56,126 bases of DNA from Selenomonadaceae bacterium (GTDB taxonomy: Bacteria > Bacillota > Negativicutes > Selenomonadales > Selenomonadaceae). Position 1 is the first letter of the stretch; each line of letters starts with the position of its first letter. The DNA lies in NCBI GenBank assembly GCA_022786545.1, contig JALFXV010000036.1:1-56126 (forward strand). Reading direction: 5' to 3'. Shown piece by piece: positions 18,628 through 27,391 of the stretch. Made by a program: the position numbers and the translations under genes. The notes under the pieces were generated by a model. It had not been told where the DNA came from. It saw only the letters and a program-made list of their open reading frames with translations, and searched no databases.

Positions 18628-19251
18628 TTACACTTTCTCTATTTTCTGTTTTTGTTCCATTGCCCGCCAAAAATCACGCTGAAAATTTTTAGCAGGCAAC
18701 CCTATGGTAAATACTTCTCCGTTACGAAAGACAAATTCCAGGCTTCGATTGCATGTATTTTCCATTTTTTCTTTAAAGGGCAAGTATTTATCAGACAAAA
18801 ACCAGATTTGCTGATTATCAGAACCCCGATAAATTTTGTTATTATTCAGTTCCTCTATGTACTCACCATCGATCAGCAAATCAATGTTACTTAGTATGTA
18901 ATTAATATTGACATTGTTTTGTTGTTGCAATTCCTGCAAAGTATAGCCAGTATATACCATAATATCAAGCTTTGTACTTTTGCGAAGCAAGCCAATCAAT
19001 TCTGCCATACCTGCTGGCTGCAAAAAAGGCTCGCCGCCACTGATAGTAATGCCTGTCAGTTGCTGTGCTGCTGTTTGTATTTCCCTTAGCAGCTGCTCGG
19101 AGGTTATCCAGTAGCCATTTTTGCCTAGCAGCTGCCCTTCCGGGAATACACAGCCCTTGCAATGCCTTCTACAGCCTTGTACCCATATTACATAGCGATG
19201 CCCAGGCCCTAACACTGTCACATCACTTTCTCTATGGTTCAAATATAGCAT
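18628..19251 (-). CDS. NrdG-like radical SAM / 4Fe-4S activase family protein
   Basis: About 207 residues. The cluster motif is GCRRHCKGCVFPEG (CX3CX2C), followed by the SAM-binding TISGGEPFLQ and later DIMVYTGYTLQEL and LIDGEYIEEL. These are hallmarks of NrdG/PflA-type activating enzymes, which reduce SAM to a 5'-deoxyadenosyl radical. The usual target, a glycyl radical enzyme with an RVxG motif near its C-terminus, is not found in this window. The protein therefore may modify an operon partner or a small molecule. ATG 19251 overlaps the stop of the upstream GrpE-like gene as TAATG, with AAGGGTG at good spacing, so its translation is coupled. Function requires an anaerobic or low-oxygen cytoplasm, consistent with the host. 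Confidence 0.85.
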   Translation of the reverse strand: MLYLNHRESDVTVLGPGHRYVIWVQGCRRHCKGCVFPEGQLLGKNGYWITSEQLLREIQTAAQQLTGITISGGEPFLQPAGMAELIGLLRKSTKLDIMVYTGYTLQELQQQNNVNINYILSNIDLLIDGEYIEELNNNKIYRGSDNQQIWFLSDKYLPFKEKMENTCNRSLEFVFRNGEVFTIGLPAKNFQRDFWRAMEQKQKIEKV

Positions 19252-20339
19252 TAATAACACCCTTCGACCAAACAGTAACTAAAAACTCTGCCCTTCAGAT
19301 TACGCAAACCTGGTACATAGACACCTTTTACATATAAAAAATTTTTCTTTTTTGGGTTATTCATATCCTCCGATTCATCACGATTAAATTCTGCCTGCAC
19401 AAAAGAATGGCCAAATTTCTGACCGCCAGGCATAAAGAAAAGATCAAAATCAATGTGGCAGGCATTACGATAACATTTATTGATTTGCACCAATATATTT
19501 ACTTCACTATCTGTGAGATACTCATTGTTATTCTTTTTTATATCTCTCAGATAATAGTATAACTCTTTGGCAAAAGCATTTGTCTGCCCTACCATAATTA
19601 CCAGCTGTATCAAAGCATCTTCTTTATTCTGGGCCGTAAGCCTCTCGGAATCCTTAAAAAATGCGCTCATGCTAGGACACTGCTGTATGGCATCATACAA
19701 ATCGCCATACGCACTCAGCTTATCTACCCACTGCTGCGCTCTATTCTCCGCTTTTCCTGCCGCAGACATGGCATTGTGCAAATCAGCCTGCAAACTGTCA
19801 CATTTAGCAGATAACATTTTCTTTTCTTCCTGCATTTCTTGAATCAACTTCTGCTGTTTAGCTATTTCACTTGCTTTATTATCAACATCCTTCTGTGTAT
19901 CTCTTAAATCCTGTTCAAGCGACTCTATACTATTCTGATTACACTGACAGTTCTTATTCAGATCATCATTCTCTCTTTTCAGTCTGTTAACACGCTCCTG
20001 TAATGTTGCTATCTGGCTGTTCAATTCATTAGCCTCGCCAATCTTAGCTTTGATTTCAGCAGTTGATGAATTAATATTTTCAACAAGATTATTTTCTAAT
20101 ACCTCTTTAACACGCCATTGTTCATCGTTTAAAGTAGTACATCTATTATTTAAATTATCAATTCTGTTATGCAAATCATCCAGTTTGCCCATTTGTGCCT
20201 TGATATCTTCCAAAACATTAACTTTCTGCTCGATGTTGTTCACCTTCTCCACAACATAGGAAATATCTTCAATATTGTCTAAATAAACCCTAATATGCTC
20301 CGCAAGCGTCTTATAAAAGGTTTCTGTAATTCTGCCCAT
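19251..20339 (-). CDS. GrpE-like coiled-coil protein 3 (long stalk)
   Basis: 362 residues. Residues about 20-205 form a long coiled coil. A helical region with IQLVIMVGQTNAFAKEL and DSEVNILVQINKCYRNAC follows. The C-terminus has GHSFVQAEFNRDES, then GVYVPGLRNLKGRVFSYCLV. The final GL..LKGRV...L pattern parallels the GY..NGRTIR.A.V end of GrpE, and the other two operon proteins have the same layout. I infer a nucleotide-exchange-like partner of the divergent Hsp70 encoded 16 bases upstream. The stalk is about twice as long as in the other two. Ribosome site AAAGGAG. This is the least GrpE-like of the three, so confidence in the family call is lower. Confidence 0.6.
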   Translation of the reverse strand: MGRITETFYKTLAEHIRVYLDNIEDISYVVEKVNNIEQKVNVLEDIKAQMGKLDDLHNRIDNLNNRCTTLNDEQWRVKEVLENNLVENINSSTAEIKAKIGEANELNSQIATLQERVNRLKRENDDLNKNCQCNQNSIESLEQDLRDTQKDVDNKASEIAKQQKLIQEMQEEKKMLSAKCDSLQADLHNAMSAAGKAENRAQQWVDKLSAYGDLYDAIQQCPSMSAFFKDSERLTAQNKEDALIQLVIMVGQTNAFAKELYYYLRDIKKNNNEYLTDSEVNILVQINKCYRNACHIDFDLFFMPGGQKFGHSFVQAEFNRDESEDMNNPKKKNFLYVKGVYVPGLRNLKGRVFSYCLVEGCY

Positions 20340-20355
20340 AATTTACTCCTTTCCC

Positions 20356-23127
20356 TTACTCTTGAAAGCAGATAATCATGCTCTCGTTTACTTCCTCATC
20401 ATCAGCAGGAGCAGCAGCCTGGCTTCCCAGCCTGTATTCTACCCGTCGCTCATCTACTACTCTCAGATAAACAGTATACTTTCCAGCCTCAACCTGACAT
20501 CTGACGGCCTGTTCCATAGGTTTCAACATGCCTTCATCATTACTTTGGGAGGTTGTGTACCGCAAATTCAAAATAGGATTTTCTTTCTTTACCCGATTTG
20601 CTTTCAGCCAGCTGGTACGATTTTCATTTTTATTAATGACCGTGATAAATTCCCCATTGCTGATATAACCAATATTGAATAAAAATGCCGGATTAGCATT
20701 CTTCGTACTTGGAGATATAACAGCAGCTTGTGCCCCCAGCAGCCTCAGCTGCCCAACAGCTACAGCAGTTTTGCTATTTACAGCATATGCATCACTGTGA
20801 TTTTTATTATTTTGCCCTTCCCCTATAATATGAATATTTTCTCTTGGAAAGATCTCTTCCATCATCTCCCTGACGTAGTGCTGCTTGGAAGCATTCCCCC
20901 CCAGGAAGATATTCACATCATCAAACGCAAAATTTTCCACACCATACGCCAGCAAGACATCTTTATTACTATTAAAAGTTACTGTCATCGAGTGTTTAAA
21001 TGCCTCAATAGTTTTCTTTATTTTTTCAGCTAGGAAATCTTCTAATCCATCAAAATTTAATTCCACCTTAACTGGCTCATCGTGAATATTGCGTAACTGA
21101 ACCATATAGGAATTTGTATCATCACCTTGTTCAATCTCATTCAAATTCACTAATATTTCATCCAAATGGCCATCAAAATTGTATTCACCAGAATATTGAA
21201 ACAGCGGTCTTGCAAAATACTCCTCTATAATGTATAAATTACTATCAGCAATAGAATCCCCCATGCCATTAACCAGCAATCCGGAAAAACCATTTGGCTC
21301 TTTTTCGTCCTGAGGTTTCACAAACTTGATCTGTTTTGCCTGAACTTCCTTTTGACTGTTAATATAAATTTTATACGCCATCTGGTGAATAAGCTTTTCG
21401 CCGCCCACTTTTTCATCACCATCAATGCCGAGAAAATGTAATACATCCTCTGCTTCTTCCTGTTCCTCGCCTACAGCCTTCCGCAAAAGTCCAAAGGCAA
21501 AGTCCATCGTACCGCCTCCCAGGTCATAAACCCCAAACAGCTTCGTTTTACCTTCCTCTGCCTTGATTTGCTTGCCGTATACTGCTCCCATGCAGGCTTC
21601 AGGCTCTGAATACCGCATCTCAACTCGCACTAAAGGATTATTATTAAAATCTTTTCCTTCACGGATAGAACGAGGCAAAGAACGCTTGATACCATATTCT
21701 AGGGAATGTTTTATCCTTGTGCGTATTTCTTCGTTAAATTTTGCTGGATACGTAATGTAGTAATTTCTGTACAGGTTGCCGCCTTCCGGCTTGCTAGCTG
21801 GCTTATTAATCGCTCTTCCCAGTAAATAGCCATAAAAGGCAATTGGATCGAAATGATATTCATCTTCCTTGTCAGGCGAGTCAACTATCGTGATGGAATG
21901 TCCTTTGGCATCATTATAAGGCGTAAAGCGAACCTCTTTTCCTTCAGCTAAGTAATATGGAAGCATCTTTAACTGGCTGACAATAGAACGCAATCTTCTC
22001 CTGCCGCCTTCTTCATTCACAGTCTTAAATTCATCTGCTACCGTATATCCTGAATCATAATCAGCCTGCTGAATCGGTACATCTTCGCTTCTTGTAACCA
22101 GCATCGGCGGATTGACATTATCTGACTGCCACTGCCGCAATACTTCATCCCAATTGCAAATCATCAGATTGGTTGGATTCTCATATACATTATCCAATGT
22201 ATCAATGCATTTTTTTATACCTGAAAGGGTAAGCAGCTGCTCCTTGGCGCCAGTAGTATTAATGGCAGCACAGGTGCCTGAGGTACCAAAGTCGATGGAA
22301 ACATTTCCTTCCTTCAGATAACGGTTGCTATTATTTTCATCCAGCCTGGTATCGCGTACACATATCTCCACAGGAAAACTGTACACATACCTTTCATAGC
22401 CAGGGTACTCAATATGGTAGTCAAATCTTCCCTTAAATTTTGGATAAAAAGATTCAGAACCACATTTCTCAATAATATCTTCTAGCTGATTGGTATCAAC
22501 ATAAGCGTAAAGCTCCTGACTCCCATCCTGTTCAGCATGATCCTTAATCCAAATCTTTTCTTCCTGCACATCAATATCCTGATTGTCAATTTTTTCCCAA
22601 TGCAAGCAACATCTCACCTTATATCTATCATTGTTGCGATGCGGCATATTTTTTAAATGGATGGCCCATTTTCTGGCACCACTGCCGCTCCAGATACCAT
22701 ATCCTTCTGTAAGCATTTCACCAGGCAATATGGCTTCATCCCCGAAAAAATCCTGCTCCGTAATATCCTCATATTCCATGATAGGGAAATCGTAACAAAC
22801 TTTACCAGTAACGGATGCAAAAGATTTGTTTGCAGCATTGGCCAATCCCTCCAGTACCGACCTGCCCTTCAGCTCCTTGATATACTCTCCGCCATTCTTG
22901 AGTATGCGAACACAAAGCTTCCAGTCATCCAAGGTATCTTCTCCTTGATCTGATACAATTCGCATACAAAAGTACTCAGGGTTTTCCCGTTCTGGATTTA
23001 CCGGAATAATAACATCACTCAGAGATTCTGTATCATCCAAGACAGATTGCTCATACTTCCTGATATTACCAGTTTCGTTATCCATAAATTCAACATAAAT
23101 TTTTTTGAATTGAATTTCTCTACCCAT
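20356..23127 (-). CDS. Divergent Hsp70-like ATPase (paralogue 2)
   Basis: 923 residues. It has a different N-terminal extension of about 270 residues from the other three Hsp70s (no GHWDLW motif). Phosphate-1 is VSIDFGTSGTCAA near 276-288, with Ser-Gly in place of Lys-Ser. Phosphate-2 is FGVYDLGGGTMDFAFG near 531-546. The adenosine motif is NIFLGGNASKQH, and the NBD closes with KTAVAVGQLRLLG. A beta-rich tail (NENRTSWLKANR, YTVYLRVVDERRVEYRL) replaces the substrate-binding domain. The NRGHWDLW-type Hsp70s also have a shared tail, so this is a separate branch with a parallel build. Ribosome site AGGAG; it overlaps the TerB-like gene by 8 bases. It probably pairs with the GrpE-like gene that follows. 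Confidence 0.9.
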   Translation of the reverse strand: MGREIQFKKIYVEFMDNETGNIRKYEQSVLDDTESLSDVIIPVNPERENPEYFCMRIVSDQGEDTLDDWKLCVRILKNGGEYIKELKGRSVLEGLANAANKSFASVTGKVCYDFPIMEYEDITEQDFFGDEAILPGEMLTEGYGIWSGSGARKWAIHLKNMPHRNNDRYKVRCCLHWEKIDNQDIDVQEEKIWIKDHAEQDGSQELYAYVDTNQLEDIIEKCGSESFYPKFKGRFDYHIEYPGYERYVYSFPVEICVRDTRLDENNSNRYLKEGNVSIDFGTSGTCAAINTTGAKEQLLTLSGIKKCIDTLDNVYENPTNLMICNWDEVLRQWQSDNVNPPMLVTRSEDVPIQQADYDSGYTVADEFKTVNEEGGRRRLRSIVSQLKMLPYYLAEGKEVRFTPYNDAKGHSITIVDSPDKEDEYHFDPIAFYGYLLGRAINKPASKPEGGNLYRNYYITYPAKFNEEIRTRIKHSLEYGIKRSLPRSIREGKDFNNNPLVRVEMRYSEPEACMGAVYGKQIKAEEGKTKLFGVYDLGGGTMDFAFGLLRKAVGEEQEEAEDVLHFLGIDGDEKVGGEKLIHQMAYKIYINSQKEVQAKQIKFVKPQDEKEPNGFSGLLVNGMGDSIADSNLYIIEEYFARPLFQYSGEYNFDGHLDEILVNLNEIEQGDDTNSYMVQLRNIHDEPVKVELNFDGLEDFLAEKIKKTIEAFKHSMTVTFNSNKDVLLAYGVENFAFDDVNIFLGGNASKQHYVREMMEEIFPRENIHIIGEGQNNKNHSDAYAVNSKTAVAVGQLRLLGAQAAVISPSTKNANPAFLFNIGYISNGEFITVINKNENRTSWLKANRVKKENPILNLRYTTSQSNDEGMLKPMEQAVRCQVEAGKYTVYLRVVDERRVEYRLGSQAAAPADDEEVNESMIICFQE

Positions 23128-24289
23128 TCGACTTCACTCCTATTTCCAAATTACGGCAAACCAGCTCATGCAAATAATCATACCATTTATATGCTATTTC
23201 CATATCAGCCTGCTGCTTGTCCATATAAACAAATGCCCTTAGTAGTGCTTTATGCGCTTCCTGCTGTGCCAGCAGATAATCACAATACGCACTAACAAAT
23301 TCACTGCCTGCAAATGTATCTTTTTTCAATTCCTTGAGCAGCAGGGACTTGCTCATCTCTCCATCCTGCTCTACCGTCAAATACAAAATATCCTGATACA
23401 GTATCCAATGCAATGCCTGCTCCAGCAGATTTTTCTGTAAAACAGCAAATGTCTTTCGCATAACATTATCCTTGCCGTCACTTTTATCTGCCTTTTTTAG
23501 GCTATTAATGAGTGCGCTGTCGTTAAGGTGCATGGTGCGTGCCATATTTTCCAGATATATCAGCTTTTCTGCTGTCAGCCTGCCATCTCCGGCTGCCACA
23601 CTGGTCGTAAAATCAAGATACATCATTCTATGTTCCACAGAAAGCCTGGCCACTGGATGCTGCAACAATGCATCATGCAGCTTTGTGCAGCGCAGCAAGA
23701 TAAATTCTCCGACAAAATCCAGCAATACACCGGGCAAAGGCACTTGCAGCAAGTATGTCCTAACTTTGTTTTTCTCCACCCCTGGCAGTATACCAACACC
23801 ATCTTCTGAAAAAAATATCTTGCTATAGGCATAACTGCTCACAGGCTGATTGGCTGGCTTAAAATAAAATCTCTCCTTAGTAAAAACCCAAAATTCCTGC
23901 TTGCCGTCTTCAAAATCATATACCTGGGGCACATAAATGCCAATAATAGATTTCAAGACTATCTTTTCCTTGGTCAGCCTTGCCCTAATTTTCTGAAAAT
24001 ATACATCATCCTGATTTTTCAGAGCTTGCTTGCAGTTGCTGCTGCCGAGCAAGATATGTTCATCATCCTCCTCAAGTTCAAGATAATTCTGATATGTCAT
24101 TCCATATTTTCTGGCTATGCAGTCGATAACTATATCATCAAATCTATAATCAAGGAAAAAATAATTTGCTTCCTGTATGCTGCGGGGCAATATTCCTGCA
24201 TTTGCCAGAACAGCTTCCTGCAGGTTTGAACCATCTTTTATGCGGGGATAAATAATCCCACTATCTGCATCCACTAAAAGCGTTTTCAT
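23120..24289 (-). CDS. TerB-like domain protein
   Basis: 389 residues. Residues about 225-260 read VAAGDGRLTAEKLIYLENMA, the acidic AxxDGxxxxxE pattern of TerB-fold proteins (metal-binding helical bundles found in tellurite-resistance and conflict systems). A weaker echo, YLTVEQDGEMSKSLLLKEL, lies near 303-321. The N-terminal 200 residues are not recognised; they include an FWVFTKERFYFKP segment and a PLPGVLLDFVGEF segment. There is no signal peptide. The gene sits between two Hsp70 genes, 13 bases after one and overlapping the next, so it is probably part of the same complex. The TerB call rests on a short motif only. Confidence 0.55.
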   Translation of the reverse strand: MKTLLVDADSGIIYPRIKDGSNLQEAVLANAGILPRSIQEANYFFLDYRFDDIVIDCIARKYGMTYQNYLELEEDDEHILLGSSNCKQALKNQDDVYFQKIRARLTKEKIVLKSIIGIYVPQVYDFEDGKQEFWVFTKERFYFKPANQPVSSYAYSKIFFSEDGVGILPGVEKNKVRTYLLQVPLPGVLLDFVGEFILLRCTKLHDALLQHPVARLSVEHRMMYLDFTTSVAAGDGRLTAEKLIYLENMARTMHLNDSALINSLKKADKSDGKDNVMRKTFAVLQKNLLEQALHWILYQDILYLTVEQDGEMSKSLLLKELKKDTFAGSEFVSAYCDYLLAQQEAHKALLRAFVYMDKQQADMEIAYKWYDYLHELVCRNLEIGVKSNG

Positions 24290-24302
24290 AAGCCACCTCT
24301 AT

Positions 24303-27300
24303 TTATTCAAAATCAATGCGGACTAACTCACCCTCATCCTTTATATTTGCACACTCATCCATGCTCTTTGCTATAGTGTATACAATAGCCGTTGATGACA
24401 CAGGCCTGATAAATACCCTGCCGTCAGGCACTTTTTTCTCCAACACTATATGCTTGCGCTTAGCGATATTAAGCGAAGCGTTATTATTCGCTGCCGCAGG
24501 TTGTGTAGTATACAAAATATCAAAATCATCACTGGCATCCATAAAATCAACCCACTGATTGTAGCTAGCCCCATGCCCCAATACCGTATAGAATTTCTTT
24601 TTCCTGCTTCTGCCTATATAGTACTGGAAGGCAACCTCCTTATCACAGTTATTGGTTATATTAACAACTTTGATTGAACCTCCTGCACAGGTTTCTAAAA
24701 GGCCATAAGCCACACCTGTCTTGCCCGTAGGGCGCAACAAATTCTCATCATTACGCTCCTGGGCATTTTCGGCAGCCTGCTTGGAAGAATCAGCTCCAGG
24801 TTTGTCCTGCATTGTAGCTGCATCCTCATCGGACTTTTGCACATTATCCACTTGTTCATCAGATGCCACATTCTCTGTTATTATATTTAGTGAGCGCTTG
24901 ATGATTTTATCTGCTTCTGCTGTGCCCAATGGCGGAAGCAGCATAAACTTCGGCATCTTGCCACCCTGCAATACACCCAGTAATGTCTGTGCCTTTGGTT
25001 TGCTGCCATCAGTATATTCAGCAAAAATCTCTTTGACCAGGGCAGATTTTGAAGCATTACCTGCCATGAAAATATAAAATGTATCAATTTGCGATAAAGG
25101 CTTAACAATATCTGGCGAAAGTCTAAATGCTTCATTAAGGGAAACAAAGAAATTATTTATACCTTTATCTATCCTCTTGCGAATGATAGCTGGCAAGTCA
25201 AGGTCTTTTAATTCCAGTAAAAAGTTTGGCTTCTGCTCACCCTTGTCTGTAAAAAGATTTACTTCAATTTGTCTTTTTTCAAAAATATCTTTGGTATATT
25301 CTGCTGTAGGATTTTCCCATACCGGACGCAGCTTTTCCATCAAATTATGCATATTTTGTTTGGCTTCCCTAGACTCGCGAATAATAGCTTCGCTTCCCAC
25401 AAATGAAGTGCTGTCAGGAGCTTTACAAAAAGGAATTTTGCTTCCCTGATCATCAACTTTCAGCAAGGACTCATAGTTTGCCGCAAAAACTTCAAAGGCC
25501 AGCAGCTTGAGAATATTCTCACCACCCAAAGTACGATCGCCATTTTCGCCAAAATGTGTCAGTTTATAATCATATCTGCCATCATCCAATTCTTCCAGCC
25601 AGCCAAAGTCAAAATCCGTAGTTCCACCGCCAAAATCAAATACGCCATAATAATTCTGCTCCTCATCTACTGGACTAAAGCCAAATTCCATCAGGGCAGT
25701 GCAGGCATAGGCAGCAGGTTCTGTAGCACCCTCCACCACCTTGAACCGCTTCATGGCCTCATCATTGCTCAAAAGAGCCGTTGGCAGTGACTTCTTCAAG
25801 CCCTTGGCAAAAGAGCGCAGTAGCTTTTCCCGGATATTGCGCTCATAGTTTACCGGGAAGGACATGATATAGTGCATGAAGATATGCTTCTCCTGCAGCA
25901 TATTGTTAATGTACAGCCCCAGGTAATAAGCATATATCTCTATCGGGTCAATATCCGTGTCCAGCAAATCCAGATACGCTGGCAAGTCATAGGTATTTCC
26001 CTGCTTGTCTTCAATTTTCACCTTTTCCTTGCTGCCGCCACACCACTGTTTCAGTTCATCAAAGAAGGAATAATATTCCGTGCTGCTGCTGACATCCAAA
26101 TTCTGTTTGGCATTACTGGAAACAGTAATATCCTCATAGCTGGTATCAGGCCTGCCTGCTTTTGCATTATATGCTTTCATAAAGGAATTTATATCAAGGA
26201 ATTGAACTATAGTAGGATTTTCATAATTTTCCTTCTTGATGCCGCCTGCATAATTACCACTGCCCACCTGCAACGGCAAAATCTCACTGTTTTCATTCTT
26301 ATAAACAACAACAGTGCTTTTAGTACCGAAATCAATAGCAACAATACCGCTATTGATGTCAGCCACAGGATTTCTAGCTACCCATGGTTTAGGAAGCTTG
26401 ACTATACCGCCATCATCAGCGCTATTATCATCCATATCCCACAAATCCCAATGACCGCGGTTTGGATCAATAAGCAGATTGTTATCATAAGGATCAAGGC
26501 AAGCCCTGTTGTAATCGCAATTCAAGAGATTATCGACCAAATCCTTTAATTGAACCTCATCAGCTGTCGCAGTTCCATTAATAATAGCCTTATAGTCAGC
26601 TTCATTCATAAAGAATGGCTTCTTACCATTAAGTGCTTCTCTGTATAAAAGGTCTATATCCAAGCCAAGCTTATCGCCATCTGCTGTAATGCCTGGTAAC
26701 TTCCAACTTTCCAGCAGGTTTGTAAATATTTCATATTGAGTTTTATTTGCAAAGGCAGTTTCAGAGACCGGCAAATCGTGCATCAATAAATCAAGCACTA
26801 CCTGATTGGCAGTAATATTTGCATCTATACCATGAAAATGGTGAACAGGAAATAATAAAAAACTACAATCGTAATAACCACCAGTCTCTCCCATAGTATA
26901 GCTACAAAAGGTATAATGTGCCGTATCAAACCTTTTTAGTTTCGCCCTATCCCTAAATATTACTCCAGCATAATCCTTACCACAATAACGTACCCAATAA
27001 GTAGACCCGCTTGTTCTAATAAAATATCTTAATTCCTTCAAACTTGGCAATTCGCCTAAAAAACCGACCAAATCTGGCACTTTTACCTTATAAGGCAATG
27101 TATCCCCTCGATATGAGCCATACTCCGTTTTATCCCAATTACCTGTCAATCCTCCTAATCTGCAATCATAAGTCACATCTTTACTTTCTATATAGTAGTG
27201 TGCCTTTCCATTAGATATTGCCCGTTGAAAATACTCCACCAAAAATGAAAATTTCTTATTATACTCATCCAGAGCCTTTTTGCCAGCAGACTCAACTGCC

Positions 27301-27374
27301 TGCTTTAAGACTATTTTCTTAACGGCTTCATACTTTTTCTTTGATAATTTTATCGCATCTATATTCTTAGTCAT
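24303..27374 (-). CDS. Hsp70-like ATPase (paralogue 1)
   Basis: 1023 residues. N-terminal extension to about 340 with VPDLVGFLGELPSLKELRYF, then NRGHWDLW at 305-312. Phosphate-1 is GIVAIDFGTKSTVVVY near 343-358, phosphate-2 is GVFDFGGGTTDFDFG near 577-591 and the adenosine motif is FYIFMAGNASKSALV near 766-780. A low-complexity acidic insert at 835-880 interrupts the NBD before RPTGKTGVAYGLLE. The tail is FQYYIGRSRKKKF, DFDILYTTQPAA and VFIRPVSSTAIVY. Motifs are intact, so ATPase activity is expected. It follows the first GrpE-like gene by 17 bases, with GAGGTGA as ribosome site. It is clearly paralogous to the two Hsp70 genes at the far end of the operon. Confidence 0.9.
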   Translation of the reverse strand: MTKNIDAIKLSKKKYEAVKKIVLKQAVESAGKKALDEYNKKFSFLVEYFQRAISNGKAHYYIESKDVTYDCRLGGLTGNWDKTEYGSYRGDTLPYKVKVPDLVGFLGELPSLKELRYFIRTSGSTYWVRYCGKDYAGVIFRDRAKLKRFDTAHYTFCSYTMGETGGYYDCSFLLFPVHHFHGIDANITANQVVLDLLMHDLPVSETAFANKTQYEIFTNLLESWKLPGITADGDKLGLDIDLLYREALNGKKPFFMNEADYKAIINGTATADEVQLKDLVDNLLNCDYNRACLDPYDNNLLIDPNRGHWDLWDMDDNSADDGGIVKLPKPWVARNPVADINSGIVAIDFGTKSTVVVYKNENSEILPLQVGSGNYAGGIKKENYENPTIVQFLDINSFMKAYNAKAGRPDTSYEDITVSSNAKQNLDVSSSTEYYSFFDELKQWCGGSKEKVKIEDKQGNTYDLPAYLDLLDTDIDPIEIYAYYLGLYINNMLQEKHIFMHYIMSFPVNYERNIREKLLRSFAKGLKKSLPTALLSNDEAMKRFKVVEGATEPAAYACTALMEFGFSPVDEEQNYYGVFDFGGGTTDFDFGWLEELDDGRYDYKLTHFGENGDRTLGGENILKLLAFEVFAANYESLLKVDDQGSKIPFCKAPDSTSFVGSEAIIRESREAKQNMHNLMEKLRPVWENPTAEYTKDIFEKRQIEVNLFTDKGEQKPNFLLELKDLDLPAIIRKRIDKGINNFFVSLNEAFRLSPDIVKPLSQIDTFYIFMAGNASKSALVKEIFAEYTDGSKPKAQTLLGVLQGGKMPKFMLLPPLGTAEADKIIKRSLNIITENVASDEQVDNVQKSDEDAATMQDKPGADSSKQAAENAQERNDENLLRPTGKTGVAYGLLETCAGGSIKVVNITNNCDKEVAFQYYIGRSRKKKFYTVLGHGASYNQWVDFMDASDDFDILYTTQPAAANNNASLNIAKRKHIVLEKKVPDGRVFIRPVSSTAIVYTIAKSMDECANIKDEGELVRIDFE

Positions 27375-27391
27375 TTTGTCACCTCAAAACT

